Below, in pieces: positions 12,442-23,425 of a stretch of DNA of 64,000 nucleotides. A model generated the notes under the pieces. The model ran no database searches and was not told the DNA's origin. It was given only the letters and a program-made list of their open reading frames with translations. This stretch comes from Xylaria sp. FL1777 (Eukaryota > Ascomycota > Sordariomycetes > Xylariales > Xylariaceae). The position numbers were made by a program, and so were the translations under genes. Each line of letters begins with the position of its first letter. Position 1 is the first letter of the stretch. The DNA lies in assembly GCA_022578965.1 (NCBI GenBank), contig MU400619.1, positions 1-64,000 on the forward strand. Direction: 5' to 3'.

Positions 12442-15400
12442 TAAGCTATAATACAAAACTACAAATCTTTTACGTTACTAATTAAAAAAAGCAACCCATA
12501 AAGCTTAAATAATTGCTCTATTAAATAAATGCTTTATAATTAATTAATTACTAGAGTTGCTAGTAATACCTAAAGTTAATTAAATATAGTTATAATTAAA
12601 AAAAAGACTTATAAAAGCAAAGCTTGTAGTACTATTAAAAGTTAACAAATTAAAGGTTTTATAGTGCTAGTACTTCTATTTTTATTACTACTTAATGTTT
12701 TGTATTATATTATATAGTTTATATTTTATATCTATAGCTAATACTCCTACAAAATAACTATTTTTACAACACTTAAAAAAATTGCAATAAATATTTAGCA
12801 CTATTAAATAATAGCTTTAATAGTTTTGCAGCGTTTTTTTGAAATTTCAAAATTTAAAAATTACGGATGTAGCTTTATTATAAAATATATTAAGTAAGTT
12901 TGTACTTTAGTTAAAATTCTAGCTAATTTTAGTATAGCAGCTATTAATGCTGCAACTAAGTAAGTGCGCAGCTAATATACCAATTAATTACGGCTAACCT
13001 ATATAGTACGCAATAAGTAATTTTTTTAACTTAATTATTAAATAAACATTAAATTAATTTAATACTTTATATGTAATAATGCAACGCAACAAAATAATAT
13101 TGTTATAGTAAGCTAAATAAATATAGGCTAAAGCTATACTATTTAATCTTGTAGCTATAAGCTTTTTATTTTTAGCTTATTAGCTTTATTTAGCTTTAGA
13201 TAGCTTTAGCCTTAGCTTTAGCTCTACTATTTAATATTGTGCTTACTTAGAATACTTAGTACACTAAAACCTAAAACACATTAAATTTTAATTTGTTGCT
13301 TAAACTAGTACTATTAACGTATTAAAGCTTTTTTAACTAGCTTTTTAACTTAGCGCGCAAAACTATTTAACCTTTAAGCAGCAATACGTTAAATAGCTAT
13401 AAAAGTATTTTGGCCAAGCAATATAATTTGCCTTATTATATTATATATAACCTAACTGCTGTATTTTATTTGCTTTTATTTTAGTTTAGCTTTATTTAGT
13501 GCTTGCACTATAGCTAAAACTAACGTTATAATAATTATAGTTTTAGCTATATTACTTATAGCACGTATTATATAATCTAACAATTTTAACTTTGCTATTT
13601 CTAAAGCATTCTTTTATATGTTTTATTATGCGTTTTATTAGCTAAAATCTTTTAGGATTATTTGCGCTAAGCTTAAATAACTTAGCACTTATATTTAGTT
13701 AGCAAGTTTTCAATTTTTATTCACTAAGTTTTCATGATCTATTGCAGCTTTGTTTTAGTTACATTAAAGCTAATAGCAGTAAATATCCCAAAATAGCAGC
13801 TAATTAACTATTTTAAGTTAGCTTTAAAAAGCACTAAGCAGTTCGTTAAGCAAAGCTTATCTATAAAAATTAATTAATAAATCTTGTTGCTTTAGTACTT
13901 TTAAGTTGTTTACTTTAAATAGCAAAAGTCCTACTATTGTAATTATTTAGCTTTAGTTTTGCTCCCGGAAAAAATTTTGTGTTAACAGTTCGAATTTTCC
14001 AAATTAAAGCACATATAACGTAATTACATCATAAAAAAAAAAGAGTTATTGCTTATATATTTAGCAGTAAAAACAGCTTTTGCTAATTTGCTTTCAAAAA
14101 TTATACTAAACAATTTTATTTTAAATTGCCTCCATAATAATATCTAGCAGATCTAAATACTAAACAATAGCATTAAAGATTTTATGCATAGTATTCCTTA
14201 TTTAATAAATATTATCCCTGCTTAACTAAAACCAAAAGTTGTTCGTTATACTTTAGTAATTCAAGCTTACAAAAACTTTTACTACATTAATATATAACAA
14301 GTATAATTTGTAGCCCGCAGCTTAATTAATAACTTTAAATAGCTATAGCTATTTTAAAAACATAACAAAATTAGCAACTATAGTTGTTTTAAACAACAAA
14401 CTTTTTTTAAGTTGTTATTCTTTTTTTATAAAAAGCTAAATATTTTCTATTGTTAGCCCTTTAAACACCTGTTCTATTTTATCTTTTGTATTTATAACAA
14501 TTATAGCTTATATAGAATTACTACAAGCACGCATACGCACACTTTATATTACCTGCTAAAGAACTACATAGTATTTTTTTAGTTTTACATTATTCTCGTT
14601 CTAAAATTCTATTAACAATAAGTTGCTAAACATATTTATAGCCACTTAACAATCAGCCATTTTAATTAGCAAATAATAAATAATAAATAATAAATAATAA
14701 AGAATAAATAGTAAATAGCAAATAGTAAATTACAAATTGCAAAGTTTAAACTAATAAATAAAAACTTAGAATTTATTAATATATAAGTTTTATAATAGTA
14801 TAAAATATATATTTAACTAAGCATAACTAATTTTAGTCTAAAAATTATAAGATTTATTAAGAATATAATAGTATTACTTATGCAAAAAACAGCTTTAAAG
14901 TATAAACTAAAAAAAAAATCCAAAGTAAGCACCTAAAGGTAAAAAAACGAAAAAAACATGTCTTTAGTTATTAAGACTTTATTTAGTAAAAAAGTGCAGT
15001 TCTATCTGCGTTCATAATTTAAACCCTAAAGTTAAGGTTTAGTTCGTAGTTATTCATATTTAAAACATCTAATAATTTCTTTTTTTTTTTTTTTTTGTTA
15101 ACTCTTTTATCCCCGTTTTACCTACTTTTAATAGTGCATTATTTATAAAATATAGCTTTGTTTTGTAAATATATTAGCTATTTAACTTATACTTAGCGCA
15201 TTAATACCTTTAACAAAATTACTAATATTTTATAAAGTTTTTTCTATATAAGCTAAAACTTAAAGAACTGTTAAAGTTTAGTGTATATTAACTCTAGGCC
15301 TCTACGTTAATAAGTTATCGAACTAATACAACTAAGTTTATTTTACTTAGCTTTTATAACTTCTGTTTTTTTAACAATAACTCGCAATTATATTTCTGCT

Positions 15401-15900
15401 ATTTTAGCGCATATAAAGCATGCCTATAATCTAATAAAGCTATTAAAAACACTGCTTATAGGAAGCTTTAGAAAACTTAAAGAATAAAAACAAAAAAAAA
15501 GAAAAAAAAAGTAAAGCTAAAATATATTAAAGCCTAAAAAGAAAATATACATTTAAACATAACTTCTAAGCAGCATATTATTAACCTGTTAAATTAGCTA
15601 TATATTAACAATAAATAAATAAATAAAAATTAAGTAAGTGTAGCAAAGCTAAAAAGCAAAAAGAAAAACAAACAATCTATGTAATAATAAGTAAAATAAT
15701 AACTTTGCAACACTTTTTTATACTGCACACCTTGTTAAGTTACTAAAATAGCCATATAAATATATATTATGCATTATAATAGCTATTAAGAATTGTTTAT
15801 AACTTTTCTAGGCTTAAGTTAAAGCAGTTTTATTAAACTAATAGCTATAGCAAGCAGCTACCCTTAATATTGCATATTTGCTAAGTTTACTAAGTTTAAC
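12442..15900. other. Decayed AT-rich DNA with short simple tracts
   Basis: No frame of note. A few oases of higher G+C occur, such as CTCCCGGAAAAA at 13972-13984 and TAACCTAACTGC near 13448. A long T run occupies about 15080-15096. I see no recognisable element. Confidence 0.6.
14668..14745. repeat. 7-bp minisatellite, about ten units
   Basis: The unit AATAATA is repeated exactly about four times from 14671. It then degrades as AAGAATA, AATAGTA, AATAGCA, AATAGTA, AATTACA and AATTGCA. A period of seven is unusual beside the tri- and tetranucleotide tracts of this window. Confidence 0.88.
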
Positions 15901-15904
15901 TATA

Positions 15905-16475
15905 CTAGATTTTTAAACATTATAGCAAAAATTTTTTATTTTTATAGCTTACATAAATGTTGCTAACTTTAACTATTAAACATTGTTACATTATATAACT
16001 TAGCTATAGCTTTACATATATGTATTATAGCTTACAACTTTATAAATCTAACCTGCAGCTTTGTTTAGCTAGTTTAATCTCACTTTTATGTTTTAAAAAT
16101 ACATATTATATTAAGCTTTATATTAATGCTAGTAAGCTTTTTACTTTTAGTTACTGCTTATGTTACCTATTTTAAACATTTTAACAGAAATCTTCGATTT
16201 TTATAGCTTGCATAAACGTTGCATTTTTACTAACTTTTATTAAACATCCTAATAAAAATTCTTGATCTTTATAGCCCGCATAAACATTATTTAATACTTA
16301 GTTTTATTAACTGAAATCCTCGACCTTTATAGCCTGCGTAAACATTATTTAACACCTAGTTTTACTAACCGAAATCCTTGATCTTTACAGCCTGCATAAA
16401 CGTTATTTAAAACCTAGTCTTACCGACCAAAATCCTTGATTTTTATAGCCCGCGTAAACATTACCTAAAGCGCCT
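15905..16475. repeat. 58-bp tandem array, five copies plus outlier
   Basis: The core GAAATCCTTGATTTTTATAG, followed by CCTGC(A/G)TAAACATTATTTAA, recurs at about 16187, 16255, 16313, 16371 and 16429. Spacings are 68, 58, 58 and 58 bp. A more decayed relative lies at 15925-15970. The array keeps many CpG and CCG steps (CCCGC, TACCGACC) compared with its flanks. It opens the minisatellite cluster of 15.9-20.4 kb. Confidence 0.9.
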
Positions 16476-16599
16476 ATTAGTTAAAGAATCTAGTACCTTT
16501 TTATTATTAATACGCTTTAGAAGTATTATTACTTTTTCGAAATCTTTTAGTGTTTTTTATTAGCTAAATAATAAAAAAGTCAGGGCTTTTACCTTATTT

Positions 16600-17125
16600 T
16601 TTGAATTAACTCTGCTTTTTATAACACACGATTTATAGTTTAACTAATAATTGCACTATTCTTTAAATTAACTTTGCTTTTTACGCAGTATAGCACATAA
16701 TTTATAGCTTAACAAACAATTGTACTATTCTTTAAACTAACCCTGCTTTTTATAACACATAATTTATAGTTTAACTAATAATCGTACTATTCTTTGAACT
16801 AACTTTGCCTTTTATGCAGTATAGCATACGATTTATAGCTTAATAAACAATTGTACCATTTTTTAAACCAACCTTGCCTTTTGTAGCACATAATCTATAG
16901 TTTACTAATAATTATATTATTCTTTAAACTAACTTTGCTTTTTACGCAGTATAGCACACAATTTATAGTTTAACTAACAATTATACTATTCTTTAAACTA
17001 ACTTTACCTCTTATATAATATAGCGCACACTATTTATGGTTTAATAAACTTATCCTTTAAACCAATCTATTTTTTGAACTAATATTGCTTTTTATAGCAC
17101 ATAATCTATAGTTTAATAAATAATA
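16600..17125. repeat. Dimeric higher-order repeat, 131 bp (62 + 69)
   Basis: Units begin with TTTAAACTAAC at 16600, 16662, 16731, 16793, 16862, 16923 and 16992, then more loosely at 17056 and 17073. Spacings are 62, 69, 62, 69, 61 and 69. Short units (type A) read TTTTTATAACACATAATTTATAG. Long units (type B) carry an extra ACGCAGT before ATAGCACA. The strict A-B alternation over three dimers shows that a dimer was the unit of amplification. The right end is degenerate. Confidence 0.9.
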
Positions 17126-17299
17126 CAGTTTTTGTAGCTTTGCTTACTTAGTAAATATAAGCAAGTCATTTATTATATTTAAAACTTTAATTAAAACTAA
17201 GGATTCTAAAGTTTATGCTACATTTCTTGTAACTTAAAATACCAACTTGTAACTTAAAACACTAAAATCACTTATATAATAAAAAGTTCGCAGTTAAAA

Positions 17300-17465
17300 T
17301 TAAAGCAACTATTGCTTTTAGTAGCAAACTCTTTTGCTTTTTTATTAAGCATAAAACGTATGCTTATAGCTTTATTTAATAAAGCTATTATTGCTTTTAG
17401 TAATAAACTCCCTTAGTTTTTTATTAAACATAACGCGCGTTTATAGCTTACTTCAATAAAAATAC
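17300..17465. repeat. 79-bp direct duplication
   Basis: ATTGCTTTTAGTA(G/A)(C/T)AAACTC occurs at 17311 and 17390. The copies share TTTTTTATTAA(G/A)CATAA and a GCTTATAGCTT-like distal part. There are two copies only. Confidence 0.8.
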
Positions 17466-17564
17466 TTATATTAGCAAAAACAGTATATTAGCTTATATAC
17501 TTTATTAAGTAATATATATATATTGCTTTATATTTTGCGCATAGCTAATGTTTGCTATATATTT

Positions 17565-17715
17565 TTTAGTTTATATTACTACGTCTTTATATTACTATGT
17601 CTTTATACTACTACGTTTTTATATTACTACGTTTTTATATCACTACGTTTTTATACCACTACGTTTTTATATTACTACGTTTTTATACCACTATATTTTT
17701 ATACTATTATATTTA
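17565..17715. repeat. 16-bp minisatellite, about nine units
   Basis: The unit ACGTTTTTATATTACT, with variants C(C/T)ACT, repeats every 16 bp from about 17581. Because 16 is not a multiple of three, the array gives open frames in more than one phase (17523-17768 and 17548-17742). These translate as Tyr/Thr/Phe/Leu repeats and are not genes. Confidence 0.9.
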
Positions 17716-18070
17716 TATTTATGCAATTTAACAACAAACTAATATTTAAAGTAAACACTTTACTATAACAGCGCGTTAATTTCTTTCTTTAATGCTTGCA
17801 TAAATAAGTCTTTAATTAGTAGCTTTATTAAAAGCTTTCTTAAGGGTTTTTAAAACCTTTTTATAACTTATAAAGCTTAATTTACAGTATAAAAAGTAAT
17901 AAAGTTAAGCTATATAAGCTAGCAAGTTATAAGTTTTAAAGTAGTAGTTAGCTATATTTTTAACAATAAAGTACTAGCTAAATGCAAGCTTTATAATGTT
18001 TTTACCTTAGGGGCTTAAAGCTATACACTTAGATATTTTCTTTTTTTAACTACCTTTTGCTTACAAACTT

Positions 18071-18195
18071 TAACTATTTTTAACTATTTTTAACTGTTCT
18101 TAACTATTTTTAACTATTACTATTTTTACTATTCTTAACTATTTTAAACTATTTTTAACTGCTTTTAACTGTTTTTAACTGTTTTTAACTATTAT
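18071..18195. repeat. 10-bp minisatellite, about twelve units
   Basis: The unit TAACTATTTT, with TAACTGTTTT variants, repeats every 10 bp at 18071-18118. After an irregular middle it repeats again at about 18147-18190. One unit spans roughly one helical turn of DNA. Confidence 0.88.
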
Positions 18196-18390
18196 TATTT
18201 TTACTTTTATGCGTAACTTATTTATTTTTTCATTAAACTAAATATTTGTTTTAAGCATAGCTTTTAAATATACTAATTTTAACTATTAGCTTTATATAAT
18301 AAAATTAAGCAAGTTTTCTAGTGTTAATTGTTATAAAAAAGCTATTATTTTTTAAGCTAAGTACTTAATAAAAGAGCTTTTTATGAGCTT

Positions 18391-18985
18391 TAAATAAAAC
18401 GTTTATATATATATATATTAGTTCGTTTAAACTTTTATAAAAAGCTTATAAACTTTAAATAAAACATTTGCATATATGTTTATACGAACGTTTAGACTTT
18501 TATAAGGTTTAAACAAGGCGTTTAAATATATGTTTATACGTATGCTTAAACTTTTATAAGGTTTAAACAGAACGTTTATATGTACGTTTATATATACGTT
18601 TAAACTTTTGCAAGGTTTAAATAAAACATTTGTATGTTTATATATACGTTTAAACTTTTGTAAGAACTTTATAAAGTTTAAATAAAACGTTTATATGTAT
18701 GTTTATATATATGTTTAAACTTTTATAAAGTTTAAATAAAACGTTTATGTATACGTTTATATATATGTTTAGACTTTTGCGAAGTTTAAATAAAACGTTT
18801 GTATGTTTATATATATGTTTAAACTTTTGTAAAAACCTTATAAAGTTTAAACAGAACATCTGTACGTACGTTTATATATACGTTTAAACTTTCGCAAGAA
18901 CTTTATAAGGTTTAAATAAAACGTTTATATATATGTTTATACGTATATTTAAGCTTTTATAAAGCTTTATAAGCTTTTAACTTTT
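18391..18985. repeat. 54-bp array with 169-bp trimeric higher-order unit
   Basis: TAAATAAAAC/TAAACAGAAC landmarks lie at 18391, 18456, 18510, 18564, 18618, 18679, 18733, 18787, 18848 and 18913. Spacings are 65, 54, 54, 54, 61, 54, 54, 61 and 65. Every third unit (from 18618 and from 18787) lacks 4 bp in its GTATGTTTATATA part and gains 11 bp of AACTTTATAA-type sequence. The blocks 18510-18678 and 18679-18847 are therefore two copies of a 169-bp trimer. A minus-strand frame of 69 codons at 18650-18859 is only the in-phase reading of the repeat (54 = 18 codons). Confidence 0.92.
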
Positions 18986-18986
18986 A

Positions 18987-19195
18987 ATGCTTACTAATTT
19001 TTTAACAGTTATGAATTTTTCAACAGTTGTGAATTTTTTAACGCTTGTAAATTTTTTAACGCCTGTAAATTCTTTAACGCCTGTAAATTCTTTAACGCTT
19101 ATAAATTCTTTAATACTTGTAAATTCTTTAATGCTTATGAATTTTTTAACGCCTGTAAATTTTTTAACGCCTGTAAATTCTTTAATGCTTATGCT
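18987..19195. repeat. 18-bp minisatellite with TTTTTTAACG core (copy A)
   Basis: About eleven units of TTTTTTAACGCCTGTAAA, with C/T and G/A variants, lie directly after the 54-bp array. As 18 is a multiple of three, both strands stay open. The plus strand reads an Asn-(Phe/Ser)-Leu-Thr-Pro-Val hexapeptide (18987-19232). The minus strand reads a Lys-Glu-Phe-Thr-Gly-Val hexapeptide (18977-19246). I treat both as artefacts: there is no codon-position bias and no flanking coding sequence. Confidence 0.9.
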
Positions 19196-20084
19196 TAAAA
19201 AACTTAGCTGTTTAATAGCTATACTACTATAAGCCTTGCTATGCACTTATATAACTTGCTTTTATTAATAAATTTAAAAAAGTTTAGTAATTTACTTAAG
19301 TAGTTCTTTTTAAAGCTTTAAACTAAACAATTTACATTTTAATTTAGCTTAAAGCCCTTTTTTTATATTTATTATTTTACTTATTATAGCTTTTTACTAC
19401 AGCTTTTTAAATAAAACCTAACAGTTTAAACCTGCTTAGCTTTTATAACAACCCTTTTTTAACATTATTTTATATACTACAAATATCCCTTTTTTTATAA
19501 AAAGGTATACAGTACGAAGTTTTTAGCGCTTTTTTTGCAAGCTAGCAATTAATTAAAATTTAATAATTTTACTTTAAAAGTTAACTTATATTATTGCAAA
19601 TATATCTTTTTTTATGTTTTTTTAAAGCTAAACTATACTTAACTTTATTATAAAAGAAATTATTGCCAGAACTTGCTAGAAGTATATAAGCAATATAATT
19701 GCTATTTAGCGTAATTTAATATAACTTTATAATGTTTTATTTTAACTTTGCAAAACCTTTTGCTAGCAACGCAAATATAATTTATTATAGCAACTGTTAG
19801 AACTTTTATAACTTTACAACTATTAGTTCTATAACTAAAAATAGTTTGCATTATATACGTAGTATAGCTAAACGTATATTTTAAGCGCTTTTATAAAACT
19901 TAAACAAGGCGTAACTTATTATAGTTTATGTCCGGCTTTTTTTTATATTTGTTTTGCTTATTTTATTATATTTAAAGGTAAAATACTTAAGCTTACTAAG
20001 TTACAATTGTTTACTATTATTAAGCTATTAAAATATATATTCTATATTTATATACTTATATATTTCTTTAATGTTTGCAATTTT

Positions 20085-20370
20085 TTAACGCTTGGAATTT
20101 TTTTTAATGTTACTATATATGTTTTAAAAATCTTTAATATTTTAAAAATCTTTAACGTGTTAATTGTTTTTAACGTTTTAGCAGTTTTTAACGTTTTAAA
20201 AATCTTTAATATTTTAGCAGTTTTTAATATATTAGTTATTTTTAACGTTTTAGCAATTTTTAACGTTTTAAAAATCTTTAACGTGTTAGTAGTTTTTAAT
20301 GTGTTAGTTATTTTTAACGTTTTAGCAATTTTTAACGTTAAAAATTTTTAACGCTTTAAAACTTTTTAAT
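20085..20370. repeat. 18-bp minisatellite with TTTTTAACG core (copy B)
   Basis: Units such as TTTTTAACGTTTTAGCAA repeat about fifteen times, with AAAATC, GTGTTAGT and ATATTAGTT variants. The longest open frame of the whole window (114 codons, plus strand 20007-20351) lies on this array. It reads Phe-Asn-Val-Leu-(Ala/Lys/Val)-(Ile/Val). It is explained by the 18-bp period and the lack of in-phase TAA, so I do not call a gene. The first units (TTTTTTAACGCTTGGAAT) resemble those of copy A, 900 bp to the left. Confidence 0.9.
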
Positions 20371-23260
20371 GTTTAACTAACATTTTTAGTTAACCTTATA
20401 TATACAAGCGAAGCTTTAGTTATATTATTATTTACGTTGCAAGTTTGCGTAGCTAATAGTTATATCTTAATAGTTAAAGTTGCAATTTATTAAAGAGCAA
20501 TATAGTTATACTTTTAAACTTAGTTAAAAAAACAACTAAGTTAAGGCTTAATAACGTTAATATAATTAAACGTGCGTTTATATCTGTATTTGTGTTTAAA
20601 AACGTTAGCATAAATATAACACTATTTAACTTAACGTATTTGTTCTTTAAAATGCAAAAAACAGTATATAAAACAACGCAAGCATATATAACTTTAAAAA
20701 AAAAGTAGTAGTAATTTTTAGCGCTTAAAAGTTCTAAAAGTAATACTAAATAAAGCTTTAGTAGTTTACTTATATTGCTACTAATTTTAGCATTAATACT
20801 AAGCAGCTAAAAAAGAAATAAAACATTATATTAGTAGTGCTTTATAACTTAATTATGTTTTTGTTTATATAAATGTTATTAATAATAAAAAGGCACAAAA
20901 TGTTGCTTTACTATAAAAGCTTATTTAAAGATTTAATATTAATGCTAAACGTAATTTAAACAATATATATAATTGAAATTCTTTTGTTTAGCTTATTGTA
21001 TTATATTTTTTATTAGTTGTTGCGAAATTTTCTAGCTTTTAAACTATGTTTTATATAATCTTTAAAAAAGCTCTTTAAAAATAGCTATATGTTTAATTTG
21101 CTTTACTAACGCTTATAAACAACAATATGCTTTTATTAGCCTTTATAAATCTTATTTATATTTTAAGCTTAATTATTTGCTTATTAATGTATAAGTATAT
21201 ACTTTTGCTAATAAGCTTTTTTAATTGCTTAATTAACATTTAACTGTATAAATTTAAACATAAATATATATATAAATATCTTTTGTTTAGCTTTTAATTA
21301 TATGTTTACTATTTAATTACTAGTTCTGCTTATAGTTACTAATATTACTACGCTTAGTTCTTGCTTTGCTATTTAAAAGCTGAAGTTCTTTTAGCAATTA
21401 ATTAATTGCTTAAAAAATAGCTTAGTTAAAAGCAAAAAGCAGCAGAACTGCTTAAGCTTCTTTATTTTTATAAAAGAAGTTAAATCTGTAAACTTTATTG
21501 TATTGCAGTAATAAATCTATGTATTATTAACATTTGTTTTTTAAAACTTGAACTTTTTGTTTTTAGCGCGTGTTTTTATAGGCTTAACTAAAATGCTTAT
21601 TACAATTAATAACGCAATTATTTTTAACTTTTCGAACATTAGCATATAAAGCTTGCTTATAAATAATTAAAATAATGCGTAAAATATTATTAATTATTTA
21701 AATGCTTTTTTATATTGCTTTAAGCTTTTTAATTGTTATATTAGTAACTAAATAATTTAACTACTTTTTTTTGCATTAAAGTCTGCGTTATAAAAGTTAT
21801 ACTAAGTATTCTTAGTAATAACTTCGATTTACTGCTTCTTTACTTAGTTTACTACAGTTAAGCAAATATTTATTTTTGTTCAAAAATTATAGTTTTATAG
21901 CACTACTAATAAAAAAATGTACAAATAATATTTATAAATAAAAATGCAAGCTTATTATGCTGTTAGTAGAACTAACCGCAAATATTAGATTAATTATATT
22001 TGCTATATAACTAATATTACCTGGCTTTTCGCTACTACTAAATTTGGGCAGCTAATTAAACACTTTGCTTTTAACTAAAATATAATAGCAAGGTTTTTAT
22101 TAATTTAATAGCTAATTATTAAAGATGTTTGTTGCTAAAGTAAAGTTAAGCTACTAAAAAATAGCTGCTAAGCTATAGTTATAAGTAAAAGCTTAATATT
22201 AATAATTCCTAAGTTCTTCTAAAAAGTATTAAAAGAAAACTTAGCTTTATATAATAAATACTAAAAAAATTAAAGGTTAAAAGCGCTAAAAGTTAAAATA
22301 AAAACTGCTGTAAAGCAGTAGTTAATATATTAATTTATTTTTATAATAGCTGTATTAAGCTTTATAATTATTAATGCTTTGTTTTTTTTTTTGTTTTTTT
22401 TTTTTGCTTTTTTTTTTTTTTTTTTTGGTGTACTACGTGCTTTATATTACTAAACAAGCCGCAAAACCTTAATTTTACTTTATACATTGTAATTTTGCAC
22501 TTTATACAGCTATTCTTTACACTATACCTTTATTTTTTTTTTAGTTATGCTTATAATATATTATATTTATTCTTTATTTTAAGTTTTAATATATGCTGCT
22601 AATTAGCTTAAATAATGTCCAAAGGTTAAATTTGTGCTATTGCTTTTTTAGTTATGTTTTTAGCTGCTTTTTAATTAAGAAAATCTAACTTTATTTTTTA
22701 GCCCTGCTGTTATATTATGTTGAACTTTATATATATGCCTAATTAAGCCTTAAACTAAAACTAGTATTATTAGTTAAAACATATCTTTAGCAAGTTTAAT
22801 TACTAGCATTGTTTAATTATAGCTTTTTTATATTTGCTAATAAATAATAGGTTTAATATAAATATTAGCTATTAGTTTAACTTTTATTTTTTAAAGCTGT
22901 TCAAATATTTATAACCTTTACTTTTATTTACCTAAATTTAAGTGTTTATATAATAGCACCCCTTTTACAACTAAAACTAACCTAGCTATTTTTTGCTTTT
23001 GCATTTTTTACTTAGCTTAGTTTAACTGCTTATTTTGCTTTTTAGCTAGCATTAACTTTATTTATATCAATCTTGCAAATTTTACTTTTATAAGCATTAC
23101 TCTTTTTTTATTATTACTTTTGCTAGCAACTATTATATTTGCAACAACTTTGTTAAAATTAATTTTCTAAAAACTGTTTATATAAGTATTATTTTTATTA
23201 CTATTACTCTTGCTAAAATTATACTTTTTAGTATTACTTTAATAAATATTTCTTTTATGC
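20371..23260. other. AT-rich decayed DNA with a long T tract
   Basis: I see no gene. A T-rich run interrupted by single G and C residues lies at about 22380-22436. The rest is generic TAGCTAA/AAGCTT-punctuated sequence. Confidence 0.65.
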
Positions 23261-23269
23261 ACTTTTTCT

Positions 23270-23425
23270 TTTATTTTCTTTTTTACCACTTTTTTTACTA
23301 CCTTTTTTACCACCTTTTTTATCACCTTTTTTACCACTTCTTTTACTACCTTTCTTACTACCTCTTTTACCACCTCTTTCACCACCTTTTTTACCACTTT
23401 TCTCACTACCTTTTTTACTATATTT
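23270..23425. repeat. 12-bp pyrimidine-rich minisatellite
   Basis: The unit ACCACCTTTTTT and close variants (ACTACC, ATCACC, CACTTC) repeat about twelve times. Because 12 is divisible by three, several frames stay open: minus 23239-23457 reads Lys-Lys-Val-Val, another minus frame reads Lys-Lys-Gly-Gly, and plus 23257-23439 reads Phe-Tyr-His. These are artefacts. The plus strand is almost all pyrimidine plus A, which favours unusual structure. Confidence 0.92.

Noticed and set aside
16187..18985. CRISPR-like array of regularly spaced repeats
   Set aside because: Units abut with no unique spacers of constant length, all parts of each unit are repeated, and no cas-like gene is present. They are ordinary minisatellites.
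18977..19246. Hexapeptide-repeat frames on both strands (Asn-Ser-Leu-Thr-Pro-Val; Lys-Glu-Phe-Thr-Gly-Val)
   Set aside because: Both strands being open over the same 18-bp array shows that they are geometry of the repeat rather than proteins.
20007..20351. Longest open frame in the window (114 codons), Phe-Asn-Val-Leu repeats
   Set aside because: It lies on an 18-bp minisatellite, so the frame stays open because the period is a multiple of three. There is no codon bias, no flanking coding sequence and no domain.
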